Origin: Rana temporaria
Lineage: Eukaryota; Chordata; Amphibia; Anura; Ranidae
Assembly (NCBI RefSeq): GCF_905171775.1
Contig: NC_053492.1
Coordinates: 62,953,355 to 63,017,354, forward strand
Reading direction: 5' to 3'
Length of the DNA: 64,000 nt
Position numbers and translations under genes: made by a program. This document shows, piece by piece, positions 20,808 through 31,541 of this stretch; position 1 is the stretch's first letter; each line of letters starts with the position of its first letter. Below the pieces are notes generated by a model. The model searched no databases, was not told where the DNA came from, and saw nothing but the letters and a program-made list of their open reading frames with translations.

Positions 20808-21155
20808 GGCTGCATTCACATCTAGACGGACGAAATCGCGGCGTTTTGTCACCGCAAATCGCGGTAAAAATAGCGGCGTTTTGTACCGCGATTTGCGGTG
20901 ACAAAACGCGGGTATTGTCCGCCTAGATGTGCCCCAAGATGACCCCCTCTATGGAGATGATTGCCATCTCCTAGCCGAACGCTCGAAGACGCCTGAAAAA
21001 AAGGTCCGGGACCTTTTTTCACGCCGCAGGCGACAGGCGTCTGGCGTTCGGCGTGGAGATGTGAACCATCTCCATAGAGGGACATGTATTTCCAGCCCTC
21101 TGGCGGCAGAGGCGTAGCGCTACAGGCGTAAAAACGCCTAGATGTGAATGGGGTC
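20808..21155. mobile_element. MITE family E (CATTCACATCTAG ends)
   Basis: Left end GGCTGCATTCACATCTAG and right end CTAGATGTGAATGGGGTC form a TIR; flanks TAA/TTA. Contains a hairpin built from ACCGCAAATCGCGGT and its inverse and a second mirrored pair around CTCTATGGAGATG. Immediately abuts the next element. Confidence 0.65.
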
Positions 21156-21159
21156 TTAA

Positions 21160-21369
21160 AGCGGGGGTTCACCCTATTAAAAATTTTTTTTATTTTTTTT
21201 TTATTCTAGCATAAAATTCGGCATCGTAGCGCGAGCTATAGTATGCCGGTCTTACATTTTTTATCCCCGTACTCACTGTTTAATCCTACCTAGACGATTC
21301 CGACTGCCCACTCGCGCTACGTTGCCGAATTGTATGCTGAAATGTTGTTCAGCAGGGTGAACCACCGCT
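21160..21369. mobile_element. T2/Kolobok-like MITE (AGCGGGGGTTCACCC ends)
   Basis: Flanked by TTAA at 21156-21159 and 21370-21373. Left end AGCGGGGGTTCACCCTA, right end inverse AGCGGTGGTTCACCCT. About 210 bp, non-coding. Confidence 0.75.
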
Positions 21370-21525
21370 TTAAGCACATGGACAGAAGGTGGAGATAGAG
21401 AACAGCATGAACAACCAGGATTTTTGCAGAAAACAGAAAACGAATCTCACAGTGACTGAGTATGAACAGCATATGATACACCATTTATTGATCGTGTTTA
21501 TGATGTAGGTTTAGTGACACTTTAA

Positions 21526-22187
21526 CCACTTGCTGACCAGCCGCCGTTATTATACAGCTGCAGGTCGGCGCATTCCCGTGAACCATCGTAGCTGTACGTC
21601 GGCTTCTTTAAGCAGGATAGCACTGTAGGGGTTCTGATGCGCATGGCCAGCGGTCGAGATGACCGCCGGCTACGTGCGATCGTGGGCATGAGAGTCAGAA
21701 CAGGGATGTGTGTGTAAACACACACATCCCTGTTCTGTGAGGAGAGAAGAGATAGATCAAGAGTTCCTACTAGCTAGGAGCAACAATCTGTCATCTCCTC
21801 TAGTCAGTCCCCTCCCCCTACAGTTAGAAACACTCACGAGGGAACACAGTCAACCCCTTGATCACCCCCTAGTGTTAACCCCTTCCCTGCCAGTGACATT
21901 TACATTTTTTTTATATATTTTTGGGGGATATTTATTATAGCAAAAAGTAAAAAATATTGAATTTTTTTCAAAATTGTCGCTCTATTTTTGTTTATAACGC
22001 AAAAAATAAAAACCGCAGAGTTGATTGATCCACCAAAAGAAAGCTCTATTTGTGGGAAAAAAAGGACGCCAATTTTGTTTGGGAGCCACGTCGCACGACC
22101 GTGCAATTGTCAGTTAAAGCGACGCAGTGCCGAATCACAAAAACTGGCCGGGTCCTCTAGCTGCCTAAAGGTCTGGGTCTTAAGTGG
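21526..22187 (+). mobile_element. Family A element (A5)
   Basis: CCACTTGCTGACC after TTAA (21522-21525), CTTAAGTGG before TTAA (22188-22191). Conserved core at about 22010-22135. Internally deleted relative to A1. Confidence 0.75.
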
Positions 22188-22304
22188 TTAAATGTAACCA
22201 ATCATTTGTTTTCCTATTAATTCTTCACAAGCTACATAACTTGCAGAACCTGGCAGGGATGGGTCTCTTTTTTTTGGTGCCCTAACTTTAGTCAGCAAGT
22301 GTAT

Positions 22305-22631
22305 TGCTGTCTAAAGTATGGCCGTCGTTCCTGCGTCGAAATTCAAAATTTAACGTCGTTTGCGTAAGCCGTCCGGGAATACGGGAGTACGCTACGCGCG
22401 TCGCCGTTCAAAAAAATGACGTTAAGAAACGGAGCATGCGCAGTAGGTCCAGCGCGGGAGCGCGCCTAATTTAAATGGCACACGCCCATTTGAATTGGCC
22501 CGCCTTGCGCTGGAGGCCGCCGGCGTAGTTTTCATCGCAAGTGCTTGGTGAATCAGGCACTTGCGATGAAAAATTGCGGCGCTGTAACGTAGGATACGTT
22601 ACACCGCCGCAATTCTACGTGAATCTGGCCC
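22305..22631. mobile_element. Family B MITE, left-truncated (B8)
   Basis: Begins abruptly in the internal AAGTATGGCCGTCG block and ends GTGAATCTGGCCC. It is roughly the half of the family that is missing from B7. Confidence 0.6.
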
Positions 22632-22734
22632 AAAGTACTACCGATGTTGTGATACTAACGAGAGAAGGCTGATTTCTATCTTCACAAGTCTGTCCTGTTA
22701 TGTTTAATCTTTTTTAACAACTTAACCTGCAGAA

Positions 22735-23170
22735 GATTTACCCCCTTTCACGACCAGGCCATTTTTTCCAATGCGGCACTGCGTTATATTACCTGACAAT
22801 TGCGAAATCATGCAGCACAGTACCCAAATCAAATGTGTGTCATTTATTCCCTACAAATAGAGGTCTCCTTTTGTGGTATTTGATCACCTCTGTGTTTTTT
22901 GTTTTTTTTTATTCTATAAAGAAAAAAAGACTGACAATTTTGAAAAAAAAACAACAACATTTTTTACTTTCTGCTATAAAATACATCCAATGAAAAAAAA
23001 ATAAAAAAACTTCTTCATAAATTTAGGGCAAGATGTATTCTGCCTTGTTTACATAGGCAGAGCTCCATTCTGTAGCTCTGCCCGACGATCGGCAGGTGCC
23101 GGTGGACAGCAGATCGGCTTCAGCTGTATATACATGATTCTGTGCAGGGGGGCTGCACAGTATATCTGCA
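22735..23170 (-). mobile_element. Family A element, degraded (A6)
   Basis: Reverse orientation. The inverted core (TTTTGTGGTATTTGATCACC at about 22870) and AT block are recognisable; both ends are eroded. Confidence 0.55.
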
Positions 23171-23182
23171 GTATGTCCTTAA

Positions 23183-23455
23183 AGGGGTTGTAATGGTTCG
23201 TTTTTTATTTTCTAAATAGTGCATTGTTGGTTCACTTACCTTTTCCTTCGATTTCACTTCTAAATGTTTTTTTTTCTTTGTTTTCTTTATCTGAATTTCT
23301 CACTTCCTGTTCCTCCTCAGTAAGCTGTTCTGGCTGACTAACCCCCAGCCAGAACGGCTCGGATGATGGTAGAAAGCTTACTTAGGAGAAACAGGAAGTG
23401 AGAAATTCAGACAAAGAAAAATAACATTTAGAAGGGAAATCGAAGGAAAAGGTAA
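23183..23455. mobile_element. T2/Kolobok-like MITE, right-truncated (T2b)
   Basis: TTAA (23179-23182) then AGGGGTTGTAATGG. The body is a palindrome around GGCTGACTAACCCCCAGCC, with arms including GTTCACTTACCTTTTCC. It matches the complete copy at 50469-50800 up to about 23455 and then switches to other sequence. Confidence 0.65.
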
Positions 23456-23735
23456 GTGAACAGCCGTTTCAGAGGCGAACCGCTTTCATCAGGACCTTCA
23501 AGGTATTTCTGATGAAAGAGGTTCGCCTCAGCCATATTACCGGTCTGATACCATCTGATCCGTGCTGTCATCGCGTTAGGTGGTGATGCTGTGTACCTGT
23601 TTTATCATCTGTTAAGCGCTGTTTACAACTCATTTTGTGAGTATGACCATTGTTTTAATATATTCAATAAAATCCTTTTTAAACGGTAACACACCAGGTC
23701 GGTGCGCCCTCTTTTCATTTTCTAGTTTTATGAAT
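23456..23735 (+). repeat. Dispersed repeat of unknown class
   Basis: Begins with a local inverted pair (GAGGCGAACCGCTTTCATC and GATGAAAGAGGTTCGCCTC at 23470-23530) and contains ATTCAATAAAATCC near 23665. The layout resembles the fold-back families at 29339 and 39820, but I could not define ends or a TSD. Confidence 0.35.
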
Positions 23736-24855
23736 TCCCATGATTCTGAAGAGGGCTGCAAGACCATAGAATTTACCCTGTAATTGGATTACGTTGCCCT
23801 ATAGCAAGAAACACCAGAGCGCAGGAGAATTGTTTGTGTGTTATTCCTAAATTTACCTGCCAGGTATAGTTACCTTGGCTAATTGTTGAAGATCAATTTA
23901 TTTCACTCTAAGTCTGTAATTGCTGCCATTTTCTCCTTTGCCGCTAGGTGGCCGGGCACTTGCTGGCATTAGGTAAGACAAGGGCACTTCAAGGTCAGAT
24001 TATGGGTATATGGGGTGTCTCAGCCAGGTGTCAAACCAGCAGGTGTCAAGCCAGGGACCCAGCCAGCGGAGGTGGCGCTTGCAGAGCAGCCTTGTATGTC
24101 AAGCCAGGGACCGAGCAGGCCAGTGGGGTGAAGCTTGAGGAAGATACTACCGTAGAGATTGGAGGAGCTCAAGGAATTCAGTGACAGTGAATCATCTAGT
24201 CTAGTGAGAGAGAAACTGGGAGCTCAGTGGGCTGAAGAACTACAAGACGTGACTGTAGTGGAAGTGATGGAACTGTTACACTTTGTGTTAGAAACTGTTA
24301 AAGACTGTTGCCATAGGTGACAGCGATCCTACACATGCAGATGTGGTGACTTGCTGGATGTCTTTCCCTGCATGGCTGTCTTCCTGTAGAAGTCTCGAAG
24401 TCTGCCAATTAACATTGCAACTACCTAAGGGTGTCCTGGACCTAACCCTCTCTCCCAAAGTTCTGTTAAGAGAATTAAAATCTCTTTGCATTCAAGAAGT
24501 GTCTGGCGCCCATGAATCTACCTTACATTACACCCACTATGCCTTGCAACCCACCATATACAGAAGGGTGTCAGCAGTTCTTAGCTCTGAAGGTTCTCAT
24601 TAGACTAGAGGAGGCCTGGGACTTTGCTACACATTGAATGTAAACCAAAGGAATGGGCAGAGGAGAAGCTGCAAAGTATTGTTGATAAAGCAACTCCAAC
24701 CATGAGCTGTCAGTTTTCCTTTCGTTAAACCCGCTGGGTTGAATAAAAAAAAATTGTGGTGTGTACTAGGCTTTATAATCATGTTAACAAGTGTAGAAGT
24801 CATGGCCACCCAAATCACAGCAGGGCTTGGGAAGGAGACACAAAAAGAGACTCTG
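23736..24855. other. No recognisable gene; repeat-like tract
   Basis: Contains short open frames only. The stretch 24000-24620 reads like dispersed repeat or LTR sequence (its composition resembles the interior of the LTR at 48896-50996), but no termini or TSD were found. Confidence 0.35.
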
Positions 24856-25427
24856 AATCTGGATGTAAACCCATTCTCATCCTTTCTATACTACTGCCAT
24901 AGTGCTGATCTATAAGGATATAGATGTCTCCTGCATGTATCCTCACCTGTGAAATGTTTCCCCTCTGTCTGTTATAAGAACTGAAAAACTGCAGATTCTG
25001 AGGGTGAGTCTGTTGTCTGGAGCTCGGTAGGTGGAGTCGTGATGTCAGTAGACTCCCCGCCCTCCTCTACACTCCCCTTGTCAACATGCAATTTTTTGCT
25101 ATTGCAAAAAAATTCTGCTATGATTACTAACATCCAGTCAAAATCCAGAAAAGTAACCACATGACTTCAGAAAAGGAGTGGGGAGGGAATTAAAAAATAA
25201 TGCCCGTCTCCAGGCTAGTGCATGAGATATGTAAATAACCTGTCACTCACAGCATGGGGGCGGAACGGACTCTGTAAGTCCGTTTTATTTCACTGAACAA
25301 TAAAAGAGGATTGCTCAGAGCTGGATTAACTCTGTGTGGCAAGACTGGGCACAGATCATAGGAAATCTTATACTGTACATTGTGACATCAAAAAAAATAT
25401 ATAAAAATTCTCAGGTTTACATCCACT
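24856..25427. mobile_element. T2/Kolobok-like MITE (GGATGTAAACCC ends)
   Basis: The right end is GGGTTTACATCCACT-like (written GGTTTACATCCACT) before TTAA at 25428-25431. The left end GGATGTAAACCC is present but its TTAA is eroded. Non-coding interior. Confidence 0.5.
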
Positions 25428-25431
25428 TTAA

Positions 25432-25862
25432 TACCTAGAACCAATAACTAGAAGAGTAGGGCAAACGGTCACCCTACTCGGTTAGCAGTTTGATTCTAGG
25501 TGTATGTACTCAGACTGGGTGAACCAGACATCATTCCATCATCAAAAATACACCAACTGTGCAGGGACAGTAAGAATAAGATCCTAGCCTGATTGCACTG
25601 CAGATTGCAAGCAAGGGAGAAGGCTAGAGACTTTACTTATGTCCAAAACTGGGATTCTAGCAGCCAAGAAATTATGTTTGTTTAATCTGCACCTCCCTGG
25701 CAGACCTTCTGTCCAAGGCCATGGCCTATGTTGACTATACAGAGATCCAACCCTGCCAGTAATACACATCGGGATACAAAAGCTTTGTTATAAACTTGTT
25801 ATAGACTTTAAATTGCATGCCGTCATAAGCAGGTCCCTCCTAACCCTCTTGTATTGAATTGT
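25432..25862. other. No recognisable gene
   Basis: Nothing supported beyond short chance frames. Confidence 0.4.
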
Positions 25863-25870
25863 ATTGTAAC

Positions 25871-27147
25871 CAGGGCCGCTGATAGGCCAGTACAGCTGGC
25901 CCTGTTGTACCGGGCCCGGCAATCTGATCAGATAAATAATTAAATATAAATAAAAAAAAATCCTTCAGCCATGTCCCTTAACGACAACATCATCTGCCGC
26001 CACCTAGCCCCCCCCCCCCCCAACCCGCCAAGTTTAGATTTTACATATTTTTTTTCGTTTATGATCGATAATTGAACTATTAGGTAGCGTCAGGGAAGGG
26101 ACTTTTTTCTGTATTTCGGGCGCGGAAGAATACCTCTTCCGTGCCCGCTCCTTGTGCTGGCTCAAGTCCCGGCCAGCACGTCGTCTGTGTAGTGCCGTCC
26201 TCCCGGCGCCGCGGAGTGATTCCTTCCTGTCTTAGTCTCTCCGCGTGAGAAGTAGCAGTGGGGTGACGCGGCAGAGGTTCCCATCTAACTGACCTTCAAG
26301 TCCAGGCAGCAGCAGCCATCAGGAAAGAGAAGTGACTCGGACCCAGGCAGCTAAAAATGACACAGGTGTGTGCTGGGGGAGGGGGGGGGGGGATTCAAGA
26401 TCTCCTACTACTGCAGCAGCAGCGTGTATACATTATGGCATCGGCATGGGTGGCTCTGTCTGCCCATAATGCATGTGCTGCCTGCAGAGACAGTGCCACC
26501 CATGCAATGCCGTAATGTACTGCAGACAGGGCCACCCATGATGCTAATGCCATAACGCATGTGCTGCCTGCAGAGACAGTGCCTACCCATGCGGCCATTG
26601 GCATTATGCCATTGGCGGCATGGGTGACAGTGTCTGCAGCACAACATGGCATTGGCGGCATGGGTGGCACTGTCAGCAGGTAGCACATGCATTATGGCCC
26701 ATAACACATGTGCTGCCTGCAGAGACAGTGCCACCCATGCTGCCAATGCCGTAATGTGCTGCAGACAGTGCCGCCAATGCTGTATGGTGCTGCAGACAGT
26801 GCCACCCATGCCGCCAATGCTGTAATGTGCTGCAGACAGTGCCACCCATGCTGCCAATGGCATTATGTCATTGGCGGCATGGGTGGCACTGTCTGCAGCA
26901 CAATATGGCATTGGCGGCATGGCATGGGTGGCACTGTCTGCAGTACATTATGGCATTGGCGGCATATGTGGCACTGTCTCTGCAGTACATTATGGCATTG
27001 GCATGTCCCGCTCTCAAGTCGCTGGGCCATGGGGCGGGGCCAGGGGTGGGGCTGAAGGAGGGGCCAGGGGCTGGACCAGGGGTGGAGCTGAAGGGGGCCC
27101 CGTCAGGTAGGCTGTACGGGGCCCCATGATTTCTATCAGCGGCCCTG
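25871..27147. mobile_element. hAT element with perfect 8-bp TSD
   Basis: TIR CAGGGCCGCTGATAG and its inverse CTATCAGCGGCCCTG. ATTGTAAC occurs at 25863-25870 and 27148-27155, a perfect 8-bp TSD. Non-autonomous: no transposase, but a tandem array at 26430-27005 and a GGGGCC-rich right arm. Confidence 0.88.
26430..27005. repeat. Array of about 40-60-bp units in alternating orientations
   Basis: Units built from GCATTGGCGGCATGGGTGG, CACTGTCTGCAG and a short linker appear many times in both orientations: forward, then inverted (CTGCAGACAGTGCCACCC), then forward again. The strand switches make large imperfect hairpins. Open frames on both strands through it are by-products of the repeat. Confidence 0.88.
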
Positions 27148-27155
27148 ATTGTAAC

Positions 27156-27530
27156 TGTACTGTCTATCCTTTTATTGAAAAGCGCAAACTGTTAAAACTA
27201 TTTCAATCCTGTATAATAATATAATAACATTATGTTGAAAAAATCTCCACTTTATATCTTCACGGGCTACGTTCTTCAACTTGTATTTGCTTCTGCAGTC
27301 TTTGGCTGTTTCTTCACCCATATATGAAAAATAAAAACAAATATATTTATAAATCAAAAAATACATGAAAGCTAGTTACTAGAAAGAACCAAATAAAATA
27401 TTTACTTTCCTTATCCTCCTCCGTTGAATCATTGTGTTTACTTCCCAGTTTGCAAGCAAAACATCAAAAACACAATTTAAAGGTAAAATTCACCTTTACA
27501 GGAAAAATGAAAAGGTGAACTAACTCTTAA
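27156..27530. other. No recognisable gene
   Basis: AT-rich; nothing recognised. Confidence 0.4.
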
Positions 27531-27919
27531 TCCCTGTACACACGATCGGTTTGTACAATGAAAACAGACTGATGGACTGTTTTCATCGGACAAACCGATC
27601 GTGTGTGGGCCCCATAATTTTTCTTTCCATTGGTGAAAAAAAATAGAACATGTTTTAAAATCTTCCTATGGATAAAAAACTGTGTGGAAGTCTATCGGTC
27701 AAAAATCTATGCATGCTCAGAATCAAGTCGACGCATGCTCGGAAGCATTGAAATTCATTGAACTTCACGTCATAGTGTTTAACGCCACCACATTGGACAC
27801 GGTCGGATTTTTGACCGATGGTGTGTAGGAAAGACTGATAAAAGTCAGCTTCATCGGATATCCGACGAAAAAATACATTGGATTAGATTACATCATATAT
27901 CAGATCGTGTGTACAGGGC
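27531..27919. mobile_element. Family C MITE (C2)
   Basis: Left end TCCCTGTACACACGATCGG and right end CGATCGTGTGTACAGGG-like inverse. Interior arms TTTGTACAATGAAAACAGAC versus its mirror. Contains the family phrase GCATGCTCAGAATCAAGTCG. Directly abuts the next TTAA element. Confidence 0.7.
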
Positions 27920-27923
27920 TTAA

Positions 27924-28336
27924 AGTGGAGGTTCACATTATAAAAAAATTCTAACACTGCATCCAGCCCAGTTGTGCATATAAAATGACACTGACCTTTT
28001 TTTTTTTTCCGTAGATAGCTATAGCCGTGGAATTCACCGCGGCTTCTGGGTAGGGAATCCCGCGGGAGTGGGCATTCCTATCGACACCGAATAGAGCCGA
28101 GCCGACCCGAGCTTCCTTCGGGAAGTTGTGACGCGCTGTGTGCGCCGTCGTTTAGCATGTCAATCAATTGGCATGTCGATAGGAACGCCCACTCCCGCGG
28201 GATTCCCTACCCGGAAGCCGCAGTGAATTCCACGGCTATAGCTATCTACGGAAAAAAAAAAAAGGTCAGTGTCATTTTATATGCACAACTGGGCTGGATG
28301 CAGTGTTAGAAATTTTTTATAGGGTGAACCTCCACT
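27924..28336. mobile_element. T2/Kolobok-like MITE, strongly palindromic
   Basis: TTAA at 27920-27923 and 28337-28340. Ends AGTGGAGGTTCAC and inverse. Most of the body is a near-perfect mirror: CCGTAGATAGCTATAGCCGT and TCCCGCGGGAGTGGGC recur inverted at 28185-28245, around an unpaired centre at about 28085-28165. Confidence 0.8.
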
Positions 28337-28340
28337 TTAA

Positions 28341-28995
28341 GTAACCTGGTTACCGCTCAGGACCCCACTGCACATAATAGTTGTGATGCAACATGTCCGT
28401 ACACTGTAAACCATGACACACAGCCCTGGAGTGAGCATTCTTAATAATGTTCGCAATGATAAGTGCTCATTAGTTATTGTAGCCCGTGACTGTGCTGATC
28501 AATGAGAAGTGCCTCTGAGGCTCCTTCTTCCAGTAAGGCACCCCACAAGTAAGAAACACTTAATGGTCAATGCATATACTTGGACATTGATAGCAACGGT
28601 ACAATTAATGGGAATACAAGGGAAAAGTACTTAAGGTTTTGCCAGTTCTGTGGTTCCAATTTAATTTAGTATAAGTCTGATTCTGACAGAGTCAATGGCC
28701 CACAGAATGACTCTGCACCTTCGTGCATAGTTTGATGGGACATTGAGAACTGACTAGCAGCAGTTGCAACAGCTTTCTGTGACCCTAAAGAGGACATTTG
28801 CAGAAATAACATGATCAATTAAAGGGTTTGAGGGGTGGGGGGGGGGGGGGGTTAGATGGCTAAACTATTACATTTTCCAGCAAAATCCACCCACAATATA
28901 ATTTTTCAAAATGCCATGTTATTTTTTTTACAATATTCCACAAACTGATAACCCGTATATTATTGTGCAACATGAAATTACCATTTTGTAGAGAC
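28341..28995. other. No recognisable gene
   Basis: Includes a G homopolymer near 28836-28852. Otherwise nothing recognised. Confidence 0.4.
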
Positions 28996-29338
28996 TAAGG
29001 GGTAGATCCACAAAGAAAGTATGCCGGCGTATCTATTGATACACCGGCGTAATTTCAAAATTCCCGCGTCGTATCTTTGTTTTGAATCCTCAAAACAAGA
29101 TACGACGGCATCTGGGTTAGATCCGAAGGCGTACGTCTTCGTACGCCTTCGGATCTTAAGTGCAATTTTTAGACGTCCGCTAGGTGGCGTTCCCGTCGTA
29201 AACCGTGTCGAGTATGCAAATTAGCTATTTTCGTCGATCCACGAACGTACGAGCGGCGGTCGCATTTTTTTACGTCGTTTTCGTTCGGCTTTTTCCGGCG
29301 TATAGTTAAAGCTGCTATCTGGTGGCGTACTTAATGTT

Positions 29339-29725
29339 GCAAAAAAACGAAAAAAACTCTGGACAGCCGCACTCCAAAATGACTTAAAATAAAGTTGGTC
29401 TTTAATGTAAAAAGTACATACAGGCACTGCAAACAACAGGTACAGAATGGCCGATGCGTTTCACGCTGCAATTCAGCGCTTAGTCATGCCATGACTAAGC
29501 GCTGAATTGCAGCGTGAAACGCGTCGGCCATTCTGTACCTGTTGTTTGCAGTGCCTGTATGTACTTTTTACATTAAAGACCAACTTTATTTTAAGTCATT
29601 TTGGAGTGCGGCTGTCCAGAGTTTTTTTCGTTTTTTTGCTACAATCAGCATTGCCGGCACCCTGGTGGTTCAAACTACCCTTGATGACCTATGAGACTCA
29701 CCTGGAGCGGTGAAAGAAATTGTCT
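29339..29725 (+). mobile_element. Fold-back retroposon-like element with 14-bp TSD
   Basis: GCGTACTTAATGTT is repeated at 29325-29338 and 29726-29739, a 14-bp direct duplication. Bases 29339-29640 are a near-perfect palindrome centred at 29489 (arms about 150 bp), followed by an unpaired tail 29641-29725 (CTCACCTGGAGCGGTGAAAG). A TSD this long is typical of target-primed reverse transcription rather than cut-and-paste transposition. Related element at 39820-40674. Confidence 0.75.
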
Positions 29726-29741
29726 GCGTACTTAATGTTAA

Positions 29742-30234
29742 AGGGGTTGTAAAGACAAAAATATTTTCCTCTTAAATTAAAGTCTGACAGTAGCTGATAA
29801 AGTAAAAAGTAATGTTTTGCATTATAACTAGTTTGATACCTGTTGAAATCGAGCCGTTTTATTCACCTCCGTCACTCCTGAATCGTTATTCTCACTGACT
29901 TCCTGGTTTCCGGTGCACATTCATTCTTGCTACATCACGGCCTAATGGGAACTACAGTTCCCATTAGGCTTAGCCTCCATGCCTGTGAGGGATAAGAGAG
30001 CATCTTCACGCAGGGCTGTAGTCATAGGGAGGGGCTGAGCACATTCTGCTTTCCACCATGCAAAACGGCTCGGGTGCTGGTGGAAAGCAAGAAGAGGAGA
30101 GACAGGAAATGGCATTTTCAAACCTGGATTACTGTATTTTGGAGGTCAAAAGGAAAAACGAGGTAAGTGATATTTAAATGCTCTAGCTTACAGCAATCAA
30201 TTGATCTAATAAAAAACGATCCTTTAGTGTTCCT
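29742..30234 (+). mobile_element. T2/Kolobok-like MITE (T2c)
   Basis: TTAA at 29738-29741 and TTAT (mutated) at 30235-30238; begins AGGGGTTGTAAAG. Internal inverted pairs include GGGAACTACAGTTCCC and TGCTTTCCACC/GGTGGAAAGC. Confidence 0.7.
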
Positions 30235-30617
30235 TTATGTATGGTCGTCGTTCCCGCGTATAATTTTGAAAATTTTACGTCGTTTGCGTAAGTCGTCCGT
30301 GAATGGGGCTGGACACCATTTTCGTTCACGTCGAAAACAATTACGTCCTTGCGACGTCATTTGGAGCAATGCACCCTGGGAGTTTTGACGGACGGGGCAT
30401 GCGCAGTTCGTTCGGCGCGGGGACGCGCTTCATTTAAATGAAACACGCCCCCTACCCGCCCAATTTGAATTCCGCGCCCTTACGCCGCGAGAGATACACT
30501 ACGCCGCCGTAACTTACAGCGCAAATTCTTTCAGGATTCAAAGAAAAGTAAGTTACAGTGGGGTAGCGTATCTCACATACGCTGCGCCCACACAGATGTA
30601 TGTGGATCTGCCCCTAA

Positions 30618-31140
30618 ATGTTATATACATTAGATGTTTGCATTACACAGGTGATGGAATGCATCTACTCTACCTGCTGTACATAAAAAGATTGTTATGT
30701 TTAGTATCAAATTAATTGTGATTTACTTAGACATTTGGATAGATACTTGTTATTAATGTAGCACTATCATGCCAGGATTTATTCATCATGTGTGCATTTT
30801 GAGAACTGTGGGTTTGAGAGAGGGCATTTTTCAGGTCAAGTGATCCAGACAATCAATATGGATTTCCCCAAATGGTGTTACAATTTTAGTTATAACGTGT
30901 TTTAGATGTTTTATGGTATGCCAATTTTTTATAGCTATTAGTGTTCTGGCATGCCAGGTACTTGGTAATGGATTTAACAACATTCAACTAGCCATTCATA
31001 AAATACCAAACCAAAGAATGTTTAAAGACTCTTTAACAATAGACTTAATGGAAATCCTTTGACGCCTACAAACCCTCTAAATGATGTTTACTCTAATTAA
31101 AGCTTGATTTCTTTCAAAAACCATCCACCAGATTCCATTA
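30618..31140. other. No recognisable gene
   Basis: AT-rich non-coding sequence; nothing recognised. Confidence 0.4.
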
Positions 31141-31537
31141 GTAAAAAAAAAAAAGCTAAACCCCATTTTAACTTACCTGAAGCTGTGATCACATGACATC
31201 TTCTCCTCTTTTGTCTACTTCCTGGAAGGGTCCTTCTTCAGGTGTCCACATTACTGCCTTTGAGATATGGACACTTCCAATTGGATGGCCGTTGGCAGGG
31301 TCTTTTCAGGACAGAGAAGTGGAAGATGTCATCACAGGGGGACAGCAGGAAACTGGTGGTCTTGAAGATCAGCGCTCCCCTTCACTGGAATGAGCAGCAG
31401 TGAGGAATCTTGATAGCATACTTAGGTGAGTACATTTGCCTTCACCAGTTAAGGTAGGTAAAAACAGTATTAGGATAGGTTAGAGGGAGTAGAAGGAAGA
31501 TGCTGTAAAAAAAAACATTTTTGCCTAAAATGGGACT
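31141..31537. mobile_element. Possible T2-like MITE, left end unclear
   Basis: The right end CCTAAAATGGGACT precedes TTAA at 31538-31541, and the layout (AACTTACCTG ... AGGTGAGTAC mirrored) resembles other T2-type elements. The left terminus is lost in an A run. Confidence 0.3.
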
Positions 31538-31541
31538 TTAA

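Larger units (their letters stand above)
28999..30614. mobile_element. Family B MITE (B9) split by two insertions, TSD TAA
   Basis: GGGGTAGATCCACAAAG at the left, GTGGATCTGCCCC at the right, TAA on both sides (28996-28998 and 30615-30617). Host sequence is 28999-29338 and about 30236-30614. The break holds a fold-back retroposon (29339-29725) followed by a TTAA-flanked T2 element (29742-30234). Confidence 0.75.

Noticed and set aside
26408..26920. 170-residue minus-strand frame with Cys/His pairs, superficially zinc-finger-like
   Set aside because: Arises from the alternating array in the hAT element; the Cys/His spacing follows the DNA unit, not a finger pattern.
27531..27919. TTAA target duplication for family C element C2
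   Set aside because: TTAA on the right belongs to the adjacent T2-type element; other C copies show 3-bp TNA duplications.
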